Shown here: positions 46,003 through 54,581 of the stretch, one piece after another | Position numbering within the stretch: position 1 is the first letter of the stretch | How the letters are laid out: every line of letters begins with the position of its first letter | Source: JBBSBL01 sp963735885 | GTDB lineage: Bacteria; Actinomycetota; Thermoleophilia; Solirubrobacterales; Solirubrobacteraceae | Direction: 5' to 3' | DNA: 64,000 nt | Assembly (NCBI GenBank): GCA_963735885.1 | Contig: CAVTMP010000008.1 | Coordinates: 310,001-374,000 of the forward strand | The notes under the pieces: model-generated | Seen by the model: only the letters and a program-made list of their open reading frames with translations | Database searches by the model: none | Told to the model about the DNA's origin: nothing | Program-made: the position numbers and the translations under genes

Positions 46003-48004
46003 CGGCCGCCGCGAGGCCCCGCGCGACCGTGGTGCAGAAGATCTCCACGACGCGCGGATCGAACTGGACGCCGGCGCAGCGGCGCAGCTCGGCCAGGGCC
46101 GCCTCGACGGGCACCGCGCGCTGGTAGGGGCGGTTGGAGGTCATGGCGTGGAAGGCGTCGCAGACGGCGACGATCCGCGCCCCGAGCGGGATGTCCTCGC
46201 CGACGAGCCGGTCGGGGTAGCCGGAGCCGTCCCAGCGCTCGTGCGACGCGCGGACGATCCGCGCGACGGGGACGAGGGCCGGCGCCGCCGAGAGGATGCG
46301 CTCCCCGATCAGCGTATGGCGGTGCATGTAGCGCCACTCGGACTCGGTGAGCGGCCCGGGCTTCTCGAGGATCGCGTCGGGGATCGCGACCTTGCCGACG
46401 TCGTGCAGCTCGGCCGCGCGCGCCACCTCGTCGAGCTCCTCGGCGTCGAGGCCCATCGCGCGGCCGACCTCGCGCGCGAGCTCCCCGACCTGGAGGAGGT
46501 GGCCGGAGAGTCCGGCGTCGCGCTCCTTGAGCGCGCGCATCAGCGCGTCGCTCGTCTGCCGCCCGGCCGAGCCGCGGCGCGAGTCCTTCTGCGCGTACAT
46601 GCGACGGTCGGCCACGCGGAGCGCGTCGGCGCGGTCGGCGGCGTCGGCGGGCAGGGTGACCGCGCCGTGGGAGCACGTGACGCTGAACGCGTCGCCCTCC
46701 TCGGTCAGCACGCCGGCGGCCGCGGCGACGACCGGCTCGGCGTCGTCGCCGGCCCGGTCGAGCAGCACGCAGAACTCGTCCCCGCCGAGGCGGTAGGCGG
46801 TGCCGTGGCCGGCCACCGCCGCGGCGAGCTTGTCCCCGAGACGCTGGAGCAGCGCGTCCCCCGCCGGGTGGCCGAAGGCGTCGTTGTAGCTCTTGAAGCC
46901 GTCGAGGTCGAAGAGCACCAGCGTCCGCGGCGTCCCGCCCGCGGCGGCGAGCAGGGCGCGGTCGAGGTCGAGCAGGAGCCGGCGCCGGTTGCCCAGACCG
47001 GTCAGCGGGTCGGTGAGCGCCTCCTCGCGCGAGCCGTCGAGCAGACGCTGGTTCTCGCGGAAGGTGAGCCACGTGCGGACGAGGATCGCGCCCAGCGTGG
47101 CGAGGGCGAGGAAGACCGCCACCCGGTTCTGCCGCTCGAACTGGTCGAGCCCGATGATCGCGACGGCGGCCGCCGCGAAGCCGAGCGGGACGACGAGGGT
47201 GCGGCGATCGCGGCGCGCCGGGGCCGGGCGACCGGCGGGGACCAGCGCCGCGACGGCGAGCAGCGTGAAGCCCGCCGGCCACAGCGCGTCGACCCAGTGC
47301 TGCTCCTCGAACGTGCCGGTCGCCTGCTGATAGAGGAAGGCGAGGTCCGCGGCCGCGACGAGCAGGAAGCCGGCCCCGAGCAGGAGCCACACCCTCCCCG
47401 GCCGCCAGCTCGCCATGGCGAAGGCGTAGAGCACGAGCGCGAGGAGCACGACGTCGCCGATCGGGTAGGCGAGATTCGTCGCGATGGTCGCGGGCGTGCC
47501 CCCGGTCGTCGCCTCGATCGAGGGGAAGACGAGCGCGGCGACGACCGCCGCGAGCGCGAGGGCCGCGATGAGCCCGTCGAGCCAGGCGGTGCGCGGGAGG
47601 CGATCGATTCGACCGCGCACGAGCAGCACGAGGCCGGCGTACCAGGCGGGGAGGGCCGCGAGCCAGAGGCCGTCGCTCACCGACGGGAAGGGCTGCGGAT
47701 CCATCTTCACGTAGACGAGCGTCCACAGCAGCTCGCCCATCGACCACGAGAGCACCCCGAGCCCCATCGCGATCCACGCGGCCCGGTCCTCGGGGACGCG
47801 CAGGACGCGCCACAGGATCACGGCGGCGCTCGCGAAGATCAGCGCGTGGTGGACGACGTCGTTCGCCGCGTCGCCGCCGGGGCGGCCGAGGCCGGCGACG
47901 TTGTGCGCGACGTGGACCAGCAGCGCCGCGAGCAACAGCCCCGCGGCGGCGCGCAGGATCGCGGGGCGGGCGGGCAGGGACCGCATCCCGGCTCCCATCG
48001 GCAC
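45971..48004 (-). CDS. Membrane-anchored GGDEF / HD-GYP cyclic-di-GMP protein
   Basis: 677 residues (GTG 48004; ATG 47998 is an alternative). About residues 18-310 carry eight to ten transmembrane helices of an unassigned sensory domain. GGDEF at about 335-490 has DPLTGLGNRRRLLLDLD, LFDLDGFKSYNDAFGHPAGD and YRLGGDEFCVLLDR, so the cyclase signature is intact. HD-GYP at about 495-660 has AAELHDVGKVAIPDAIL, HRHTLIGERIL and HERWDGSGYPDRLVGEDIPL, also intact. One protein can thus both make and break c-di-GMP. The upstream DNA is filled with tandem repeats. Confidence 0.88.
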   Translation of the reverse strand: MPMGAGMRSLPARPAILRAAAGLLLAALLVHVAHNVAGLGRPGGDAANDVVHHALIFASAAVILWRVLRVPEDRAAWIAMGLGVLSWSMGELLWTLVYVKMDPQPFPSVSDGLWLAALPAWYAGLVLLVRGRIDRLPRTAWLDGLIAALALAAVVAALVFPSIEATTGGTPATIATNLAYPIGDVVLLALVLYAFAMASWRPGRVWLLLGAGFLLVAAADLAFLYQQATGTFEEQHWVDALWPAGFTLLAVAALVPAGRPAPARRDRRTLVVPLGFAAAAVAIIGLDQFERQNRVAVFLALATLGAILVRTWLTFRENQRLLDGSREEALTDPLTGLGNRRRLLLDLDRALLAAAGGTPRTLVLFDLDGFKSYNDAFGHPAGDALLQRLGDKLAAAVAGHGTAYRLGGDEFCVLLDRAGDDAEPVVAAAAGVLTEEGDAFSVTCSHGAVTLPADAADRADALRVADRRMYAQKDSRRGSAGRQTSDALMRALKERDAGLSGHLLQVGELAREVGRAMGLDAEELDEVARAAELHDVGKVAIPDAILEKPGPLTESEWRYMHRHTLIGERILSAAPALVPVARIVRASHERWDGSGYPDRLVGEDIPLGARIVAVCDAFHAMTSNRPYQRAVPVEAALAELRRCAGVQFDPRVVEIFCTTVARGLAAAVSPARRRGSA

Positions 48005-48029
48005 CGCGGCGGCGGGTCTGTAGCGACCC

Positions 48030-48160
48030 GCTGCGCCCGGTGGGCGGGGGCCTACTCCCCGCGCGTCTGGCGCGGGGCCGCCGCTGCGCCCGGTGGGCGG
48101 GGCCTACTCCCCGCGCGTCTGGCGCGGGGCCGCCCGTCGCCCGGTGGGCCTACTCCCCGC
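48030..48160. repeat. Tandem 52-53-bp hairpin repeats duplicating the 3' end of the enoyl-CoA hydratase gene
   Basis: Two near-identical units at 48030-48082 and 48083-48134 (one G insertion apart) and a shorter third copy at 48135-48160 that contains the hydratase stop codon. Each unit contains CCCCGCGC-GTCTG-GCGCGGGG, a strong stem-loop. On the minus strand the units repeat the codons around the final VWRGE-stop. They may act as stacked terminators between the hydratase and the c-di-GMP gene. Confidence 0.75.
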
Positions 48161-48920
48161 GCCAGACCGGGTCGCGCTTCTCGGCGAACGCCTTCGCGCC
48201 CTCCTGCGCGTCCTTGGACCCGAACACCGGGCCGACGATCGCGGCCTGCTTCTCCCAGGCCTCCGCCTCGGTCCAGTCGAGCGCGGAGGCGAGGACCCGC
48301 TTGGAGGCGTCGATGGCCAGGGGCCCGTTCTTCGCGATCCGCGCGCCGAGCTCGAGGGCGGCCTCGACCGCCCGACCGGGATCGGCGAGCCGGTTGACGA
48401 GCCCGACCTCCGCCGCGCGCTCGGCGCCGATCGGATCGCCGGTGAGCGCGAGCTCCATCGCGAGGTGGTAGGGCATGCGCTTCGGCAGGCGGATGAGCGC
48501 CCCCGCCGCCGCCGCGAGGCTGCGCTTGACCTCCGGAATGCCGAGGCGGGCGTCGCGGGCGGCGACGATCAGGTCGCAGGAGAGCGCGACCTCCAGGCCG
48601 CCGGCGACCGCGAACCCCTCGATCGCGGCGATGAGCGGCTTGCGCGCCGCGCGCTGGGTGATGCCCGCGAAGCCCCGCCCCTCGACGTAGGGGCTCTCCC
48701 CGGCGACGAACGCCTTGAGGTCCATGCCCGCGCAGAATCCGGCGCCGGCGCCGGTGAGGATGCCGAGCGTGAGCTCCGGGGTGGCGTCGAGCTCGTCCAG
48801 CGCGGCGGCGACGCCGGCGGCGAGCGCCGCGTTCACGGCGTTGCGCTGGTCGGGACGGTTGAGCGTGACGAGCAGGACGCGGTCGCGGCGCTCGGTGAGG
48901 ACGGCGGGTTCGTCGGTCAT
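48150..48920 (-). CDS. Enoyl-CoA hydratase/isomerase family protein
   Basis: 256 residues, crotonase fold. The oxyanion hole is GAGAGFCAGMDLKAF, and the catalytic Glu positions fall in FAVAGGLEVALSCDLIVAAR and RLGIPEVKRSLAAAAG, both present. It starts MTDEPAVLTERRDRVLLVTL and ends KRDPVWRGE, the usual EchA C-terminus. It hydrates 2-enoyl-CoA in beta-oxidation; actinobacteria have many paralogues, so substrate length is not predictable. TATGGT at 48929-48934 is 8 nt before ATG 48920. Confidence 0.88.
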   Translation of the reverse strand: MTDEPAVLTERRDRVLLVTLNRPDQRNAVNAALAAGVAAALDELDATPELTLGILTGAGAGFCAGMDLKAFVAGESPYVEGRGFAGITQRAARKPLIAAIEGFAVAGGLEVALSCDLIVAARDARLGIPEVKRSLAAAAGALIRLPKRMPYHLAMELALTGDPIGAERAAEVGLVNRLADPGRAVEAALELGARIAKNGPLAIDASKRVLASALDWTEAEAWEKQAAIVGPVFGSKDAQEGAKAFAEKRDPVWRGE

Positions 48921-48975
48921 GGCGCGGGACCATATTCGGGCGGCGGGCGGCGGGGTTCCGCGACCGTCGCGGGTC

Positions 48976-48990
48976 GAGGTGTTACACCTC
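48976..48990. promoter_or_regulatory. 15-bp perfect palindrome, probable VapBC operator
   Basis: GAGGTGT-T-ACACCTC abuts the -35-like TTGTGC (48991-48996) of the vapBC-like operon. Toxin-antitoxin complexes normally repress their own promoter through such inverted repeats. Confidence 0.6.
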
Positions 48991-49019
48991 TTGTGCCACA
49001 CTCGCCCGGTGTCTAGAGT
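48991..49019 (+). promoter_or_regulatory. vapBC-like promoter
   Basis: A -35-like TTGTGC at 48991-48996 and a -10-like TAGAGT at 49014-49019 have a 17-bp spacer. The expected +1 coincides with GTG 49027, predicting a leaderless transcript. Confidence 0.55.
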
Positions 49020-49026
49020 CGCCGAC

Positions 49027-49347
49027 GTGCCCACGAAGCATCCCCGCATCGGCGTGACCTGCGACCCCGAGCTCGAGCGGGCGCTGGCGCGCTCGAAGGC
49101 CAGGCTGCCGCCGGAGGCGCGCCGCTCGCGCGCCGCCCAGGTGCGCGCCCTCGCGCTGATCGGCGCGGCCCACGTCGGGGAGCCCGCCCCGGAGATCGAG
49201 GACGACCGCGAGTGGCTGCGCCGCGTGCACGGGGCGCGCCCGAGCCGGGGCAACCTGCTCGACGTGATCCGGGACATGCCGCCGTACGATCCGGACGATC
49301 CGTACCCGCTGTCCGAGGCCCTCGAGTGGGTGAAGGGGGATCGTTGA
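49027..49347 (+). CDS. VapB-like antitoxin
   Basis: 106 residues. The N-terminus (HPRIGVTCDPELERALARSK) looks like a ribbon-helix-helix strand and helix, a basic middle follows, and an acidic C-terminal toxin-binding tail (DMPPYDPDDPYPLSEALEW) completes it. GTG 49027 is preferred over GTG 49009, which lies upstream of the -10 box. Its TGA overlaps the TTG start of the PIN toxin (TTGA). The antitoxin assignment rests on gene order and tail shape; the family itself is not certain. Confidence 0.7.
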   Translation: MPTKHPRIGVTCDPELERALARSKARLPPEARRSRAAQVRALALIGAAHVGEPAPEIEDDREWLRRVHGARPSRGNLLDVIRDMPPYDPDDPYPLSEALEWVKGDR

Positions 49348-49739
49348 CGCTCTATCTCGACGCGTCGGCGGCGGTGAAGCTCATCCGTCCCGAGGCGCAG
49401 AGCGACGCGCTGACCGCCTGGCTCGACCGCGGCGGCAGCTTCGCGTCAGCGGAGCTGCTGTCGGTCGAGGCGGCGTGCGCGGTTCACCGCCGCGGGGACG
49501 GTCCCGAGGGACTGCGCCGCGCCAACGCGATCGTCGGGCGGATCGAGCTCGTCCCCTTCTCCGAACGGATCCGCGACCTCGCCTGCCTCGCGCACGACCC
49601 GCCCCAGCGCGCGCTCGACGCCATCCACCTGGGCACCGCCCTGAGCATCCGCGAGCGGCTCGAGGCGCTCGTCACCTACGACCGCTCGCTGGTCGCCGCG
49701 GCGCAGGCCCACGGCCTGCCGGTCGTCTCGCCGGCCTGA
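49344..49739 (+). CDS. vapC: VapC-like PIN-domain toxin ribonuclease
   Basis: 131 residues with a PIN fold. The metal-binding acids are in LYLDASAAVKLI, ELLSVEAACAVHRR, RALDAIHLGTAL and LVTYDRSLVAAA, all conserved. It starts at TTG 49344 inside the antitoxin stop codon, so translation is coupled. VapC toxins cleave tRNA or rRNA and are neutralised by the cognate antitoxin. The operon has its own palindromic operator. Confidence 0.88.
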   Translation: MTLYLDASAAVKLIRPEAQSDALTAWLDRGGSFASAELLSVEAACAVHRRGDGPEGLRRANAIVGRIELVPFSERIRDLACLAHDPPQRALDAIHLGTALSIRERLEALVTYDRSLVAAAQAHGLPVVSPA

Positions 49740-49751
49740 CGCGGTCCGGCC

Positions 49752-50435
49752 TCAGCCGGCGAACAGCGTCAGGTCGGGCGCGCGCTCGCCGCGGACGACC
49801 GCGAGGTCGACCTCCACGCACGCGATCCCGCGGGACTCGGCCAGGACGCGGGCCTGCGGCTTGATCGCCTCGGCCGCGAGCACCCCGCGGCAGGCCCCGA
49901 GCGCCGGGTCCAGCCGGATCCGCGCGAGGTAGCGGGTGAGCTGCTCGACCGCGTCGATCGTGCCCACGCGCTTGATCTCCACCGCGACCCAGCCGTCCTC
50001 GGCGTCGCGACACATGAGGTCGACGGGACCGATGTCGGTGCCCCACTCGCGGCGCACCAGGCGCAGGCCCTCGCCGCACCACGCCGGCGCGGCGGCCAGC
50101 GCCTCCTGCAGGTCGCGCTCGACGCCGTCCTTCTCCAGCGTCGCGGCCTCGCCCATGTCGTGGGTGACGTCGGCGAGCACCTCGGCGATCTCGATCTCCA
50201 GGCGATCCTCGCTCGCGCCGGCCCGCTTGCGCACGACGAGGCGCGGCGGCGGCCCGGAGTCCTCCTCGATCACCGTCGGCGGGGTCATCCAGTTCTGCGG
50301 CTTGAAGCCGCCGGTGTCGGCGTGGACCATCACCGAGCCGTCGGACTTGAGCATGAGCAGCCGCAGCGCCATGGGCAGCCGGGCGGTGAGCCGGCCCGTG
50401 TAGCGGACCTCGCAGCGGGCGACGATGAGGCGCAC
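49752..50435 (-). CDS. nucS: Mismatch-specific endonuclease NucS (EndoMS)
   Basis: 227 residues, closely like mycobacterial NucS. The N-terminal DNA-binding domain reads RLIVARCEVRYTGRLTARLP and GSVMVHADTGGFKPQNWMTP. The nuclease domain reads VRREWGTDIGPVDLMCRD, VAVEIKRVGTIDAVEQLTRY (D/E-x-K triad) and AEAIKPQARVLAESRGI. The tail DLTLFAG resembles the beta-clamp-binding C-terminus. NucS cuts both strands at G-T, G-G and T-T mismatches and replaces MutS/MutL in Actinobacteria. GTG 50435 is 10 nt from TAGGCT (50446-50451). Confidence 0.93.
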   Translation of the reverse strand: MRLIVARCEVRYTGRLTARLPMALRLLMLKSDGSVMVHADTGGFKPQNWMTPPTVIEEDSGPPPRLVVRKRAGASEDRLEIEIAEVLADVTHDMGEAATLEKDGVERDLQEALAAAPAWCGEGLRLVRREWGTDIGPVDLMCRDAEDGWVAVEIKRVGTIDAVEQLTRYLARIRLDPALGACRGVLAAEAIKPQARVLAESRGIACVEVDLAVVRGERAPDLTLFAG

Positions 50436-50497
50436 GATGGGCGGCAGCCTAGCCGCGGGCGCGGACCCGGAACCCGGGAGCCCGCTCGGAGAGCCCG

Positions 50498-51124
50498 CTA
50501 CGCCGGGGCGAGCCCGACCATGCCGACGCACACGCGCTCGAGCATCTCGTCGAGCGGCGGCCACCCGAAGTCGGGCGAGGTGTGGCGCAGCGTCACGATG
50601 CCGTGCAGGGCCGACCAGACGCTCGTGGCCATCGACCACGGGTCCGTCCGCGGGGCGAGGCCGGCCTCCATGCAGGCGCCGACGAGGCGGACGAGATCGT
50701 CGAACGCCGCGGTGGCCGCCGGCACGTCCCGCCGGCGCTCCGGGAGGGCGAGGGAGAAGATCAGCCGGTAGTGCCCCCGGCGCTCGAGGCCGAAGCGCAT
50801 GTACGCGCGGCCGGCGGCGCGCAGGGCCGCGGCGGGGTCGGGCGCCTCCGCCTCGGCGGCCAGGATCCCGGCGCGCAGCTCGTTGAAGCCGCGCTCGAGC
50901 ACCGCGAGGACCAGCGCGTCGCGGTCGGGGAAGTGGAGGTAGAACGCCATCGGCGAGACCCCGGCCCGCCGGGTGACGCCACGGATCGTGAGCCGTCCCT
51001 CGTCGCCGTGCTCGAGCAGCATCTCGCCCGCCGCGTCGAGCAGCTGCTCGCGCAGGAGGTCGCCCTGGCCGCGCGGGTTCTGGCCCTTGCGGGCGGCGGG
51101 CTTGCGGCCGGAGGCGGTGGACAC
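50498..51124 (-). CDS. TetR-family regulator of the MMPL exporter (inferred)
   Basis: 208 residues. The helix-turn-helix is LTIRGVTRRAGVSPMAFYLH followed by FPDRDALV. The C-terminal domain includes a TetR_C-like stretch, WSMATSVWSALHGIVTLRH, found in AcrR-type regulators. It is divergent from the MMPL gene across 104 bp with a TTGACA promoter and TGTA-N4-TACA symmetry, the standard layout of a local efflux repressor. GTG 51124 lies 7 nt from TAGGGT (51132-51137). Confidence 0.85.
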   Translation of the reverse strand: MSTASGRKPAARKGQNPRGQGDLLREQLLDAAGEMLLEHGDEGRLTIRGVTRRAGVSPMAFYLHFPDRDALVLAVLERGFNELRAGILAAEAEAPDPAAALRAAGRAYMRFGLERRGHYRLIFSLALPERRRDVPAATAAFDDLVRLVGACMEAGLAPRTDPWSMATSVWSALHGIVTLRHTSPDFGWPPLDEMLERVCVGMVGLAPA

Positions 51125-51154
51125 GCCAGGAACCCTACCGGCGGGAACGATCGC

Positions 51155-51186
51155 TTGACAAGCGTAGATCGACGTGTAGGTTTACA
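51155..51186 (+). promoter_or_regulatory. Promoter/operator region of the MMPL gene
   Basis: A perfect TTGACA at 51155-51160, 16 bp, then TAGGTT at 51177-51182. TGTA-GGTT-TACA (51175-51186) overlaps the -10 and could be part of the TetR site. The start codon at 51229 leaves a leader of about 40 nt. Confidence 0.55.
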
Positions 51187-51228
51187 GCCGTCCAGCCCTG
51201 ACCTTCCCCGCTCCGGAGGTCCGCCGCG

Positions 51229-53358
51229 ATGTTCTCCCGTCTCGCCGACGCCACCAGCCGCCGCCCGAAGCGCTGGCTGCTCGCCGCGCTCGCCGTCGTC
51301 CTGCTCGCCGCCGCGCTGGGCGGCCCGGTCGCCGGGCTGCTGAAGTCCACCGGCGGCTTCGACGATCCGGGCTCGCAGTCGATCGCCGCCCGCGAGCGGA
51401 TCGAGCAGGCCACCGGGCGCCAGGTCGCCCCCGGGGTCATCGCCCTCGTCAGGCCGGCGGGCGGGGTGGGCTCCGCGGCCGGCCGCCGGGCGGTGGCGGA
51501 CGTCTCGCGGACCCTGAGGGCCGACCCGGCCGTCGCCGCCGTCGACTCCTACGCGACGACGCGCGACCCGCGCTTCCTCGCCTCCGATCGCCGCTCGACC
51601 TACGTCGCCGCCACCCTGGCCGCGGCCGCGGACGAGGACCAGGTCGCCAAGCGGCTCGAGTCCGGCCTCGCGGGGCGCCGCGACGTCGCGCTCGGGGGCC
51701 CGGCCGTCGCCTCGTCGCAGATGTCCGAGCAGATCACGACCGACCTCGCGACGGCCGAGCTCATCGCCTTCCCGCTGCTCATGCTGCTGTCGCTGCTCTT
51801 CTTCCGCAGCGCGCGGGCGGCGGTCCTGCCCCTGGTCATCGGCTTCTCGACGATCCTCGGGACGTTTCTCGCCCTGCGCGGGGTCAACGAGGTGCACGGC
51901 CTGTCGATCTTCGCCCTCAACCTGGTGATCGGCCTCGCCCTCGGCCTCGCGGTGGACTACTCGCTGTTCATGGTCAACCGCTACCGCGAGGAGCTCGACC
52001 GGCGCGGACCCGGACGCGACGCCATCGCGGCGACGCTGCGCAGCGCCGGGCGAACGATCCTCTTCAGCTCGATCACCGTGGCCGCGGCCATGGCCTCGCT
52101 CATCGTCTTCCCGCTGAACTTCCTCAAGTCCATGGGCATCGGCGGGGCGGTGTGCGCGCTCGTCGCCGCGACGGTGGCCATCACCCTCACCCCCGCGTTC
52201 CTCGCGCTGTGGGGCGAGCGGCTCCGCGGGCGCCCGAAGCGCCGCACCGGCAGCGAGGACCGCTGGTACCGGCTCTCCCAGGCGGTCATGCGGCGGCCCG
52301 GCGCCATCGCGCTCGTCACCGGCGCCGTGCTCGTGGCGGTCGCGCTGCCGGCGCTCGGCGCGAACTGGGTCGGCGTCGATGCGAAGACGCTGCCCGCCTC
52401 TCACAGCGCGCGCGTGGTCAGCGACACGCTCGATCGCGACTACCCCCGCAACGACGCCGCGCCGCTCGTCCTCGCGGTGCGGGCGCCGCGAGGCGACGGG
52501 GCCCGGGTCGCCGGCTACGCCCGCTCCCTGGCGCGGATCGACGGCGTCCTGGCCGTCGGCACGCCCCGGCCCCTGGACGCCGGGCTGTGGCTCCTCGACG
52601 CGAAGCTGCGCGGCTCGGCGATCGGCGCGGACGCCCAGCGGGTCGTGCGCGAGGTCCGGGCGGGCACCGGGCCGTTCCCGGTGGAGGTCGGCGGGGTCGC
52701 CGCCCAGTTCCGCGACTCCCAGTCGGCGATCTCCGGGAGCCTGCCGCTGGCCGTCGGGATCCTCGTCGCCACCACCCTCCTCGTGCTCTGGCTCATGACC
52801 GGGTCGGTGGTGCTGCCGATCAAGGCGATCCTGATGAACGCCCTCACCGTCGGCGCCGCCCTGGGGCTGCTCGTCCTGGTCTTCCAGGACGGGCGCCTCG
52901 AGGGCCCGCTCGACTACACGAGCCAGGGCGGGATCGACTCCTCGCAGTTCGTGCTGCTCGCCGCGCTCGTGTTCGGCCTCTCCACCGACTACGGGGTGTT
53001 CCTGCTCGCCCGGATCAAGGAGGCGCGGGACGGCGGGCTGGCGGATCGCGAGGCGGTCGCCGTCGGGCTGCAGCGCACCGGCGGCATCGTGACCGCGGCG
53101 GCCGTCCTGCTCGCGGTCGCGATCGGGGCGTTCGTCGTCTCGGAGATCGTGTTCATCAAGCAGGTCGGCATCGGGACCGCCGCCGGCGTGCTGATCGACG
53201 CGTTCATCGTGCGGACGTTCCTCGTGCCCTCGCTCATGGCGCTGCTCGGCCGCTGGAACTGGTGGGCCCCGCGCCCGCTGCGCCGCCTCCACGCGCGGAT
53301 CGGGCTCGGCGAGGGGGACCGCGAGGGCGTGACGGAGGCCGCGGCCGGCCGCGCCTGA
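51229..53358 (+). CDS. MMPL/RND-family membrane exporter
   Basis: 709 residues with two repeats of one helix, a large extracytoplasmic loop and five helices. The transport helices carry the family motifs LALGLAVDYSLFMVNRYREE (repeat 1) and LVFGLSTDYGVFLLARIKEA (repeat 2), whose Asp-Tyr pairs relay protons. It starts MFSRLADATSRRPKRWLLAA. Relatives export lipids, siderophores or drugs; the cargo is unknown. The divergent TetR gene is its likely regulator. Confidence 0.9.
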   Translation: MFSRLADATSRRPKRWLLAALAVVLLAAALGGPVAGLLKSTGGFDDPGSQSIAARERIEQATGRQVAPGVIALVRPAGGVGSAAGRRAVADVSRTLRADPAVAAVDSYATTRDPRFLASDRRSTYVAATLAAAADEDQVAKRLESGLAGRRDVALGGPAVASSQMSEQITTDLATAELIAFPLLMLLSLLFFRSARAAVLPLVIGFSTILGTFLALRGVNEVHGLSIFALNLVIGLALGLAVDYSLFMVNRYREELDRRGPGRDAIAATLRSAGRTILFSSITVAAAMASLIVFPLNFLKSMGIGGAVCALVAATVAITLTPAFLALWGERLRGRPKRRTGSEDRWYRLSQAVMRRPGAIALVTGAVLVAVALPALGANWVGVDAKTLPASHSARVVSDTLDRDYPRNDAAPLVLAVRAPRGDGARVAGYARSLARIDGVLAVGTPRPLDAGLWLLDAKLRGSAIGADAQRVVREVRAGTGPFPVEVGGVAAQFRDSQSAISGSLPLAVGILVATTLLVLWLMTGSVVLPIKAILMNALTVGAALGLLVLVFQDGRLEGPLDYTSQGGIDSSQFVLLAALVFGLSTDYGVFLLARIKEARDGGLADREAVAVGLQRTGGIVTAAAVLLAVAIGAFVVSEIVFIKQVGIGTAAGVLIDAFIVRTFLVPSLMALLGRWNWWAPRPLRRLHARIGLGEGDREGVTEAAAGRA

Positions 53359-53385
53359 GGCCGCCCCGGGCTCTACGGTCCGGGC

Positions 53386-54459
53386 ATGGCGGAGCGGGCC
53401 GCGGCGTTCGCCCCCGGGCGGGTCAACCTCATCGGGGAGCACACGGACTACAACGGCGGGCTCTGCCTGCCGTTCGCCGTGGCGCAGGGGATCACGGTGC
53501 GGGCCGAGCGCGGCGAAGGCGGCGTCGTGGTGGTGCGCTCGCGCCTGACCGGCGAGGAGGATCGCTTCTCGCCGGCCCTGGCGCCCCGCACCGGTGCCGC
53601 CGGCCCGCCAGCCGACGGCCCCGGTGCCGCCGGGTGGCGGGCCCACGTCCGCGGCACCGTGGCGGAGCTCGGAGGCCTGGGCGTGGCCGTTCCGCCCGCG
53701 CGGGTGACGATCGACGGCGACCTTCCGGCCGGCGCCGGGCTCGCGTCCTCGGCCGCGCTGAAGGTCGCCCTGGCGCTCGCGCTCACCGCCCTGGCCGACG
53801 CGCCCGCGCCCGCGCCGGTGGCCCTCGCCGAGCTCTGCCGCTCCGTCGAGCACCACTGGGTCGGGGCGCCGACCGGGCTGCTCGACCCGCTCGCCTCCCA
53901 GCTCGGCCGTCCGGGATCGCTGATCCGCCTCGACTGCCGGGTGCTGCGCTGGAGCGCGGTCCCGTGGCGCCTGGATGGATGGACCCTGGCGCTGGCCGAC
54001 TCCGGCGAGCGGCGGGCGCTCGCCGACTCCGGCTACGCGAGGCGGCGCGAGGAGTGCCGCCGCGCGGCCGGCGCGCTCGGCGTCGCGACGCTGCGCGACG
54101 CCACGCTCGCCGACGCCGACCGGCTGCCCGAGCCCCTCGACCGCCGGGTGCGCCACGTCGTGCGCGAGGACGTCCGGGTCGACGACATGGTGCTCACGCT
54201 CCGCGCCGGCGACGGCGCCCGCGCGGGCGCGCTGCTCGACGCCGGGCACGCGTCGCTCCGCGACGACTTCGAGGTCTCCACGCCGGCCGTCGAGACCACC
54301 GTCGCCCGCCTGCGCGCCGCCGGAGCGGCGGGCGCCCGGCTGACCGGCGGCGGCTTCGGGGGCGCCGTGGTCGGGCTCTTCCCGCCCGGCGTCCCGCCGC
54401 CGGCCGATGCCGTCGCCGTGACCCCCTCGCGCGGCGCCACGCGGCTCGACGGAGGTTGA
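53386..54459 (+). CDS. galK: Galactokinase
   Basis: 357 residues, GHMP kinase. The galactokinase signature is APGRVNLIGEHTDYNGGLCL near the N-terminus, the ATP loop is GDLPAGAGLASSAALKVALA and the C-terminal motif is GARLTGGGFGGAVVGLFPPG. The catalytic Asp region is GAPTGLLDPLASQLG, with Leu-Leu between Gly and Asp where many GalKs have GxMDQ, so substrate preference may be relaxed. It phosphorylates galactose to galactose-1-phosphate. No galT or galE is adjacent. TACGGT at 53374-53379 is 6 nt before ATG 53386. Confidence 0.88.
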   Translation: MAERAAAFAPGRVNLIGEHTDYNGGLCLPFAVAQGITVRAERGEGGVVVVRSRLTGEEDRFSPALAPRTGAAGPPADGPGAAGWRAHVRGTVAELGGLGVAVPPARVTIDGDLPAGAGLASSAALKVALALALTALADAPAPAPVALAELCRSVEHHWVGAPTGLLDPLASQLGRPGSLIRLDCRVLRWSAVPWRLDGWTLALADSGERRALADSGYARRREECRRAAGALGVATLRDATLADADRLPEPLDRRVRHVVREDVRVDDMVLTLRAGDGARAGALLDAGHASLRDDFEVSTPAVETTVARLRAAGAAGARLTGGGFGGAVVGLFPPGVPPPADAVAVTPSRGATRLDGG

Positions 54460-54581
54460 TCGACGGGCGGGCGGAAGGCGACGGCGAGACGTTGTCGGAA
54501 GCGCCATCAGCGCGGGCGAGCGAGGCGCCGAAGACCCCCGCGCCGACGATCACGACGTCCGCGCGGCGCTACGGTAGCGCC

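Noticed and set aside
48030..48160. Short CRISPR-like array
   Set aside because: The units are directly tandem with no unique spacers, contain gene 3'-end sequence, and no cas genes are present.
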